From NCBI GenBank assembly GCA_023376005.1, contig CM042151.1, positions 79,456,917-79,520,916 of the forward strand: 64,000 bases of DNA. Direction: 5' to 3'. Within the stretch, counting starts at the first letter, position 1. Every line of letters starts with the position of its first letter. Shown here piece by piece: positions 56,126-64,000 of this stretch. Source of the stretch: Doryteuthis pealeii (Eukaryota; Mollusca; Cephalopoda; Myopsida; Loliginidae). Below the pieces are notes generated by a model. The model saw only the letters and a program-made list of their open reading frames with translations. It had not been told where the DNA came from and searched no databases. The position numbers were made by a program, and so were the translations under genes.

Positions 56126-56585
56126 AGAACATATAGCGATTGTCTGCCTCAGCTGAGATGGACATATTCCAAAAGGGTTATCTTCCCTTGGTGCCAGGTT
56201 TCGATAATAGGGGGCTAGGTATTTAAACAGCAGCCCAGGAAAATACTCTCTCTTTTCTCTTGGTTTAGCAACCACTAAACATGGGCTAGACACTTGGTAT
56301 CTCTGTCCCTTAAGTGAGGGCTTTTGCCCCTGAACTATCAGTAAGTGAATTCTTCATGAACTCTTTCTTACTTCTTTAGGACTTTAGTCATATCTGTATA
56401 TGTATCTGCTTCTATATCTATGTTGTATCTTCTTATGTATGTCATTGTATTTGTTCATTCATCCATGTGCTCAGACAATAAAGTCTGTATTTGTTGTCAT
56501 GTTTTACATCTTTGTCTGGATTATTTTATGTATACATATATACCTACTTTGGAAGGTTACGCTGAGCCTTCCAACATATTATAAG
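56126..56585. mobile_element. 460-bp insertion with target duplication TATCAA
   Basis: An old repeat (GAAATTTTCAGTGTTATATCAA) is interrupted here and resumes after TATCAA at 56586. The insert has GGTATTTAAACAGCAGCC (TATA-like), AGACAATAAAGTCTG (polyadenylation signal) and ends GCCTTCCAACATATTATAAG, which resembles a solo LTR. The ends do not read TG and CA at the exact boundary, so the class is open. Confidence 0.5.
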
Positions 56586-56629
56586 TATCAAACATCTTCT
56601 TATAAATGACTGTTACAATGCGCCAGTTA

Positions 56630-57489
56630 TTTTTTTAAGACTTTCACTTTTTTTTTTTTTTTAGGTCAGATCCATATTTGAGGCTAAACATATATATTGA
56701 GTATTTAAGGCTGGCTCAAATTTTTCTATAAATAAAAATAGAAAAGACTGAAGATATGAAGGAAATGAAAAATAATTTTTCCAATTGAACTCATTTGTAA
56801 GAAAATAAATACTAATGATCGAAAAACTTAAATTTAAAAGAAGTTTTGGAATTATTTCCAGATTTTTTAATTACTCTCATGTACATAAAATATAGTTTTC
56901 TTTCTTATCACAAGAAAAAGAATTCTATATCAATTATTTTTTCAGTCTATATAGGTGAGGGAGCAGTTAAAACTGAGATTTGAATTAATGTTCTTTCATT
57001 GCTGACAAATCTAAACATGTTATTAAACAAACTTTTTTTTTTTCTTTTTACTTATCTCCACTTTTTCACAAATACAAAAGTTTTAATTTTTTACTTTTTC
57101 CCACAAAATATTTTGAAACTATGGCAACCCAAGTGTTGAAAAATTATTTGAAAATCAAATGTTATTTTCTTAGAACTCAAAAAGTGGAGTTTTTCTATCG
57201 TTCTTCAGCAAAAAAAAAAAGAATATTACAAGGATATACAATATAAATATGTAAGCAATTTTTCTGCATATAGCATATTTAATCTTTTTTCTTATTGATT
57301 TCTAAGAAGAAGCTTTTATAAGTTTTTAGAATTTTTAATAATGTTATGTTTTAAGTATTGAAGTAAGTCAGTTAGACAGTCAACAATTGGTTTGAGCAAT
57401 GTGACTGGCCAAGCCTAACCATGCAGTTACTAGTTCTCCAATGAACCCACTATAACAGCTTAAATAATTACTGCCACTACTGCCAGGAA
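56630..57489. other. AT-rich intronic sequence
   Basis: Fragments shared with 12.6-13.0 kb (TTTTGAAACTATGGCAACC region, GCATATTTAATCTTTTTTC). No gene or structured repeat is visible. Confidence 0.4.
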
Positions 57490-57645
57490 GAGTCCATTAA
57501 GCTGAGGAGGTGTTTGACTGTTCCACTGTCCAATAGTTAACAATCTGTAACAGTCATTTCCAGACTGCAGGTTCAATCCTGGCTAAGGGTGAAAGTAACA
57601 CAGAATAACAATTAACAGTATTCTACATTAAGTACGTAAAATTGT
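57490..57645 (+). mobile_element. tRNA-derived SINE-like copy
   Basis: The B-box-like GCAGGTTCAATCCTGGC and the tail AGTAACACAGAATAACAATT match 29180-29225. The A-box region is diverged. It lies in the ZNF-D intron. Confidence 0.55.
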
Positions 57646-57899
57646 TTACAATAGCCATATTTTTTAAGCAAATTTAATGTTTAAAATGCATTAAAAATGT
57701 GATATTTGGCTTTTTAAAATTTTTACTGATGCTCATTATGTTTATTTTTTTACTAAAACTAAAATTTAGACTTGAATAATTGATTTGATTAGTTTTGATT
57801 AAAAAAATTTAAGTGAAAATGAGAATATTTTTGGCAGTGCCTAATGAAAAGTGCAGTAAAAGAAAGTTCAAATTTTGTTAATTATGAATATAAAAAGAT

Positions 57900-58457
57900 T
57901 AGAAATAAAAATCAATTTTTCCAATTATTCATTCAGTGTATTTTTTAAAGGATCATAATAGATATGATACAAATACATTTGTTCATTAAATATTTGAATA
58001 TAAACAATTTATATTAGTAATGGCATGTGTTTAGGTTGCTGTAAATAAAAATAAAAAGTTCTTGTATTTTAATTGCATTTAATCTTATTTCTTGTAAACT
58101 AATATAAAAGTGTGAATCATGTAATATATTGCAGTTTATTGAAATACAAATTGAACAATTATAACTTTTTTAAAATAATATTTCTTCTTTATTCACAGAT
58201 ATCAATTATAATATTATCAAACATTTTTCAAATTTGAAAAATCACTAGGACCCTCATGCTGAAGAGAAAACGTATTCTGGCAAATGCACTGATCCTTATT
58301 CTAAGACTTAACATTTTAATATTCCCCTAAAATCATACAAAGGAAAAGTCTGGATGTCAAAATTTTTATTAACACATACAAAAAGTCACTAAAGAGCTAC
58401 CTTATTGTTAGTAAGTTTTCCAATCATCAGTTTCAAGGAGTTTAAAATTAAAGACAC
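57900..58457 (+). other. ZNF-D intron end, acceptor and 5'-UTR part of exon 2
   Basis: ATTATTCATTCAGTGTATTT and the following intron end are shared with ZNF-A. The acceptor TTTATTCACAG ends at 58198. The relic half-finger follows (HFSNLKNH), then 5'-UTR to the ATG at 58458. Confidence 0.6.
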
Positions 58458-60160
58458 ATGCAGACACATACTGGAGACAAATCAACTGCATGTGATGTTT
58501 GTGGAACACTTAATTCCAGTGTGAAAAAACATATGCAAACACAGACAGGAGATACTCCCTTGTCTTGTAAAGTATGTGGATCAAATGGATCAAAATTTTC
58601 AGAAAGTTCCTCTTTAAAAAGTCACATGCGAATACACACAGGTGAAAAATCATTTCTTGTGAAGTTTGTGGATCAAGATTTTCTGATACTTCCCATTTAA
58701 AAAGACACATGCGAATACACACAGGTGAGAAACCTTTTGATTGTGAAGTGTGTGGTTCAGCATTTTCAGATAGCTCTTCTTTAAAAAGTCACATGAGAAA
58801 TACACACTAGTGAGAAACCATTTCCTTGTGAAATATGTGGATCAGGATTCTCAGATCGCTCTTCTTTAAAATGTCACATGAGAATACACACTGGCGAGAA
58901 ACCATTTTCTTGTGAAGTATGTGGATCAGCATTTTCAGAGAGCTCCCATTTAAAAAGTCACATGAGAATCCACACAGGAGAGAAACCATTTTCTTGTGAA
59001 GTTTGTGGATCAGCATTTGCAGAGAGCTCAAATTTAAAAAGACACATGCGAATACACACAGGTGAGAGACCATTTTCTTGTGAAGTATGTGGTTCAGCAT
59101 TTTCAGATAGTTCTGATTTGAAAAGACACATGCGCATGCACACAGGAGAAAAACCGTTTTCATGCAAAGTATGTAAATCCAAATTTTCCGAGAGCTCCAC
59201 TTTAAAAAGACACCTGCGAATACACACAGGAGAGAAAAAATTTTTCTTGTCAAGTATGTGAATCGACTTGTGCAAATAATTCTGATTTGAAAAGACACAT
59301 GCGAATACACACTGGTGAGAAACCATTTTCTTGTGAAGTATGTGGATCAGCATTTTCAGAGAATTCTAATTTAAAAAGACACATGAGAATACACACAGGC
59401 GAAAAGCCATTTTCTTGTGAAGTGTGTGGATCAACATTTTCAGAGCATGCCAGCTTAAATAAACACATGCGAACGCACACTAGTGAGAAACCATATTGTT
59501 GTACTGAGTGTGGATCAGCATTTTCAGTGAGCTCAAGTTTAAAAGACCACTTGCGAATACATACTGGTGAGAAACCATATTCTTGCCAAATATGTGGATC
59601 AGCATTTACAGTGAGTTCCAGCTTAAATAAACACATGCGAATACACACAGGTGAGAAACCATATTCTTGTGAGGTGTGTGGATTGGCATTTACAGTAAAT
59701 TCCTATTTAAAAAAAACACATGCGAATACACACAGGTGAGAAACCATTTTCTTGCCAAGTATGTGGATCAGCATTTTCAGTGTCTTCCTCTTTAAAAAGT
59801 CACATGAGGATACACACAGGTGAGAAACCATTTTCTTGTGAAATATGTCGATCAGCATTTCCAGTAAGATCCCATTTAAAAAGACACATGGAAATACACA
59901 CAGAGGAGAAACCATTTTCTTGTCAAGTATGTGGATCAGCATTTTCAGTTAGCTCCTATTTAAAAAGACACATGCAAATACACAATGGAGAGAAACCATT
60001 TTCTTGTGAAGTATGTGGATTAACTTTTTTAAATAGCTCCTCTTTAAAAAGACACATGAGAATACACACTGGGGAGAAACCATTTTGTTGTCAAATCTGT
60101 GGATCAGCATTTTCAATGTCTTCCTCTTTAAAAAGACACATGAAAATACACACTGGATAG
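58458..60160 (+). pseudogene. ZNF-D: 20-finger C2H2 gene broken by four single-base shifts
   Basis: The start ATG is homologous to those of ZNF-A and ZNF-C. The array has one degenerate finger (CDVCGT, shortened) and 19 more. The second finger has three extra residues (CGSNGSKFSESS). The frame breaks at about 58651 (one T lost in a T run), 58798 (one A gained in MRIHT), 59238 (one T gained after GEKK) and 59710 (one A gained in an A run). Between breaks the fingers are well preserved, with no in-frame stops in the correct frames. It ends KRHMKIHTG then TAG. Because every break is a homopolymer indel and the first two cancel, sequencing error is as likely as pseudogenisation. If intact it would be the longest paralogue. 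Confidence 0.8.
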
Positions 60161-60250
60161 AATCTATATCATTGTGAAGTGTGTGGATCAGCATTCTTTC
60201 AGTGATTCAATTCAAAAAGACACATGTGAAAGCACACACGAGAGAAAACA
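60161..60250 (+). pseudogene. Decayed last finger of ZNF-D
   Basis: GAAGTGTGTGGATCAGCATT, TTTCAGTGATTCAATTC and GTGAAAGCACACACGAGAG form a shifted finger shared with the ends of ZNF-A and ZNF-C. Confidence 0.75.
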
Positions 60251-60253
60251 TTG

Positions 60254-60680
60254 TAAAGTATGAAGTATGTTAGTTTCTGCATTTTCAGACAAAGATTTTT
60301 TTAAACCTTTGGATGCAACAGTGGGCTTTGCCACTTTTCAGTTGCTCTATGTCTCTGATGGCCTCTAGTTCATTTTGTTGAAAATGCAGAGAATTGCTGA
60401 TTGCAGGACACTACAGTTAGTGATGAAGAAAGCCTTGGAATGCTCCAGCCAGCACCTGGCTGTCTTTAGTGCACATACAACTATCGACATGATACGTACA
60501 GCTGTAAAACACAATCAACATCTCAATCTGTTCTCATGTAATTTGATAAGATGAATTGTCTATTTCCTGCCACAAGTCATCCTTGCTTCTAAATCAAGAT
60601 CCATTTTCAGAATGCACATATACCTCTAGACATGATATGTAGGGCTGTACAGCACTTCATAGAATACCCTAATGTCTCCT
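60254..60680 (-). mobile_element. LINE fragment, paralogue of 20455-21120
   Basis: Matches the A-unit LINE piece over most of its length (CTCTATGTCTCTGATGGCCT, TGCAGAGAATTGCTGATTGC, CTATTTCCTGCCACAAGTCA). It directly follows the last ZNF-D finger. A further RT-type scrap lies at 61336-61400 (AGAGTCAGTGCCAGG). No open frame. Confidence 0.65.
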
Positions 60681-60689
60681 CTGGTTGCA

Positions 60690-61255
60690 ACACAGCTGGG
60701 TAATTCCATGTCAAATCATCCAGGCCATGTCACCCACCCATTTCAATTTTTCTGAAATTTTGTACAGGTGTTGACAATGTTAAACTTAGACAATTCCCAA
60801 AATTTGAGCTTTCAATTCCATAAATTGGCGGAGTTATGTTGATTTTTCACTCTCCAAATTTGAGGGGGTCGTGAAAAATTGCGACTTTTAATAATATATT
60901 TGTGTCTGTAAGATGAGTTTCAGAACTTCCTTATTACTAAGAATTGGTTTATTAAAGTATTTTTGCCTCAGGAATCCAAAAATGCTATAAAAAAGTCTTA
61001 AAGTTAACCAGTTTTAAATTATTAAGAATTCTGATTTGCAAAAGGTTGCCATTTTTTGTGAACCTCACCAAATTTGTCAAGTTAAAAATCGACATAACGT
61101 CGTCAATTTTTGGAATTGGAAGCTCAAATTTTGGGAGTATCTAACCTTAACATGGTCCACACTTGTACAGAATTTCAGAAATTGAAGTGGGTTGGTGACA
61201 ATTTTTTCCTTTTTTCTGGATGATTTGACATGGAATTACTCAGCTGTGTTCTTTC
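60690..61255. repeat. Foldback element of about 560 bases
   Basis: ACACAGCTGGGTAATTCCATG at the left is mirrored by CATGGAATTACTCAGCTGTGT at the right. The arms continue for roughly 200 bases (CAATTCCCAAAATTTGAGCT versus its inverse at 61110-61140). A partial relative ends at 13665. There is no ORF. Confidence 0.8.
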
Positions 61256-62067
61256 AGCAAAATTTGTGTACTACTTGAAATGAAAAGCAGATTTCTTATC
61301 AGTCGAAATGGCTAAACTAAGTGGACTTAATGGATTGATGTCTGAAAAGAGTCAGTGCCAGGATAAAAACTTGCCTTCACTCTTCTACATTTTCATACAA
61401 ATATCTTTTTGAGCTTTGATGCAATGCATTTTTCTAAATTTTTGGTGAGACTTTTATATTTGAATATTTAATAAACTATTGTTTTGTTTTTATCACCAGC
61501 TAATAGAAATATTTTAAAAATAAATTTGCCTGTAGCTTAGCATTACCTTAGTGATAAAAACCACAATGTTTATTTAGATATTAAACAGTTTTAATAATGA
61601 AGACATATAACTCTACCTTGATTATGGTTTGGATAAGAACCGAAAGTAACTTGGTCTGCAATAAAGGCCTTTCGGAGAAACCATAATGCCTTTCAAGATT
61701 GTATGATCAAAAGAATTATTAGGAAGCTTGAAAGAAAGAATAAAAACTTTAAAAATAATAAGGATTCTTTTTTTGTTTAAATCAAATTTGTTTGAATGTG
61801 TGTGTGGTGTGTATATATATATATATATATTATATAGTATATGTTCTGTTGTGTGTGGTGTAAATATACTTACATTATGTACATATATACATATGTGTGT
61901 ATACGTATTTTACATAAGTATATAATGTATATGATATATATGTATTTGTTATGTATCATATATATATATATGAGTGTATATGTTGGATTTATTATTTTAA
62001 AGGGCGTCTCCAATATCATCAGGAATCAACAACTTTTGGTGTATTTGTTAATGTGTCCATGGAATAT
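61256..62067. other. Spacer with TA/TG microsatellites
   Basis: 61811-61975 holds TA and TG runs, ending in GTATATGTTGGATTTATT (a weak form of the shared tail). The rest shows no gene. Confidence 0.5.
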
Positions 62068-62167
62068 NNNNNNNNNNNNNNNNNNNNNNNNNNNNNNNNN
62101 NNNNNNNNNNNNNNNNNNNNNNNNNNNNNNNNNNNNNNNNNNNNNNNNNNNNNNNNNNNNNNNNNNN
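62068..62167. other. Assembly gap (100 N)
   Basis: One hundred N bases, a typical gap of unknown size. The inverted-duplication arm begins immediately after it. Frames crossing it are meaningless. Confidence 0.98.
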
Positions 62168-64000
62168 TTAAATCTTATTAAAATAAAACTGATATTAATG
62201 ATATTTTCTTTTTGTTAATGACGGGTATTTGTTACTACTTATCGATTTAGACAAAGTTTGAACTTAAATAATAGATTTAATTCATTTTTAATTCGCTTTT
62301 AAAATTCGTAAGCAGGACGACAAAAATGCCCAGTCCCTACATAATAAACCATCATTAAAAAAAGAAAAATACATTACATATGCATTTCCAGAAAGATCAA
62401 ACCAGAACGACAACATAATTTTTTCTGAGAATCAAAAACTTCAAACCGCGAAAATAGTTAATTTACAGAAATCTTGCACACATTTACATTTTATTCCAAT
62501 GTAATATCCTTTTTTTATTAAAAATCACACAGAAAAAAAACCTGTGTCCAGTAATATACTCTTGTTTTTGTTCAGATATATTCCCTCAAAACCTTTTAAC
62601 TATGGTAGCTGAGATGTATCATTTTTTTATTCTTATGGTACAATTCACTACCCTGATTGATAAACAAAAATTACGCAAAATCAGGAAATTATCAGATTTT
62701 AATAGAATTTTCACTGTTTCCTTATAACAATGTTATTTGTATAATATATCCCCTTATTTATTTGAAAAAAATTCAATACTTTCAGGTATACTTGCAGCCT
62801 CCACCTTGTGAGACTGAAAGAACATCACAGTAATTGGGCTAATTTATATTTATATATATATATATAATATATAAAATATATAATAACACACATATATATG
62901 AGAAAGATTGGTGATTAGAATTATTATATTTATTTTATGTTTTCGTACTATTCTGTGGATTTTGCAGCTTCTTGTATTTTGCAATTTTTGTAGCTAGCCA
63001 CAAAACTAGCTCTCATACTAATCACCCAATAAAAGGTGTTTTATAATTTCCTTGGAATCGCTGTATATATTGATTGTAATTGACGTTTGAAGCAGATCAC
63101 AATGCAAGTGTAAAGAAAAATAAAGCCAACTATGTGTTGTTTGTTACCTGTGATCTGTTTTAATTTAATTCTTATAGTTCAGAATAAATCTCATCTACAA
63201 GAAGATCCAAACTGGAAGTTGTTGCTAGTGGCTTCCAGTTGTTTTGTTGCATGTCTTCCAAAAACTCTGTGTGTTTGGGTTGTTGGCATGTGCCTGTCAA
63301 CAGAGTCTGATTATTATTCTAGAGTTTGGCTCACCTTCTAAGCATAAATTATTTTGTTTATTAATGGACCATCTGGTTCTCCTTTTTTTCTAAGTGTGTG
63401 TATGTGTCTGATTATCATTCCGGATAGGTTAGGCCTTTTTTGCGGTCTGTTTATTTATTTATGGCGTTGCGTTGTCGTAATTTCCATGCTTATCAAATTC
63501 ACCTGGTTGGTTTTGTGATTTTGCCTTGTGTGTTTGTTAAAAAAACTCTCAAAGTTGGTCCGCTCTTCGGTGGGGTCGTTAGAATTGGGCACCGACTGCA
63601 CCTCTACAGAGGATAAGAGTCCCCCAAATAATAATATTTTGAAATAAAGGTCTGTCATCAGGAAGTTTTCTGAAAAGTCTGAATGTTGCTAGTAATTGTT
63701 CATTCTGGCTTTGTGTCTTATATATTCAAATTTCTCTGCATGTGCGTCTTGTGTGTGTGTGTGTGTGTGTGTGGTCTGGTTCAGCAATGTCCTTATTACC
63801 ATTTCAGGTATTGGCCTACCCTTTTTTAGTTTATTATTTAGCAGTAGTTGTTTTATTTGTATGTGTGTGTGTGCATGTTTTCTTGGGCCCATCTAATTCT
63901 TTTTTTTTCCCCCAATTTCATTACTTTCACTATTAGATCTGCATGTGTATTGTGTGGTGTTTTAAGACCCAACTCATAGCAGCCCTATAAGGCACAACTG
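62168..64000. repeat. Right arm of the large inverted duplication (partner 51113-52945)
   Basis: The inverse of 51113-52945 from the gap to the window end, so the arm may extend further. It includes the hAT-like tip GCCCAGTCCCTA (62327-62338), the TA run near 62850, CTAGCTCTCATACTAATCAC (63008-63027) and the GT run at 63751-63772. It has more small indels than the left arm. The short frames here (63132-63936) are microsatellite or repeat translations. Confidence 0.85.

Noticed and set aside
55889..56218. 109-codon frame
   Set aside because: It crosses from one repeat family into a separate insertion at 56126, so it cannot be an ancestral gene.
61841..62218. Frames crossing the N gap
   Set aside because: The encoded protein consists partly of unknown residues. 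There is no evidence of coding.

Overview
This is AT-rich animal DNA that most resembles a cephalopod, probably an octopus. The reasons are a tandem family of long KRAB-less C2H2 zinc-finger genes, tRNA-derived SINE-like sequence, APE-type and RLE-type LINE fragments, Penelope-like elements, many AT, TATC and CA microsatellites, and telomere-like TTAGGG motifs inside foldback repeats. The species cannot be fixed from the sequence alone. Nothing bacterial or viral was seen.

The only convincing host genes are four same-strand (+) C2H2 zinc-finger paralogues, called ZNF-A to ZNF-D here. Their finger arrays lie at 15065-16432, 32786-34244, 47942-49330 and 58458-60160. Each array sits in a terminal exon with a conserved acceptor (TTTATTCACAG followed by ATATCAATTATAAT) at about 14803, 32575, 47690 and 58198. 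About 4.0-5.9 kb upstream of each acceptor, on the same strand, is a conserved block. It consists of a proximal promoter, usually a TTTATAAGT box, about 130-170 bp with no ATG, and a GTAAGTAT donor (donors at 8929, 9891, 27286, 42539 and 54180). I read this as a repeated two-exon gene: a non-coding exon 1, a transposon-filled intron, and a single coding exon 2. ZNF-A has two candidate first exons. ZNF-C has lost the TATA-like segment. ZNF-B and ZNF-D carry frameshifts at homopolymers.

Layout: 1-1510 is a minus-strand LINE reverse transcriptase remnant. 1611-6812 is a 2.6 kb tandem duplication containing three foldback elements with TTAGGG-like cores. 6796-12124 holds hAT-like elements with 8-bp target duplications and the ZNF-A first exons; one 2.06 kb element carries a broken ORF ending in a possible Tudor-like domain. 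12.1-16.7 kb is the ZNF-A intron end and coding exon. 16.7-22.2 kb holds microsatellites, LINE pieces, a tRNA-like SINE with a hammerhead-ribozyme motif, and mariner remnants. 22.8-26.9 kb is a nest of hAT-like elements. 27.0-35.7 kb is the ZNF-B unit, with a Penelope-like fragment in its intron and RLE-LINE tails among its last fingers. 35.8-42.1 kb is repeats and unassigned DNA. 42.1-51.0 kb is the ZNF-C unit, with large palindromes in its intron. 51.1-52.9 kb is one arm of an inverted duplication whose other arm is 62.2-64.0 kb. 53.9-60.25 kb is the ZNF-D unit. Assembly gaps lie at 2701-2710 and 62068-62167.

All repeat families were recognised by reading and by comparison within the window, without a database search. 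Names such as hAT-like, Penelope-like or RLE-LINE rest on motifs, terminal repeats and target duplications.
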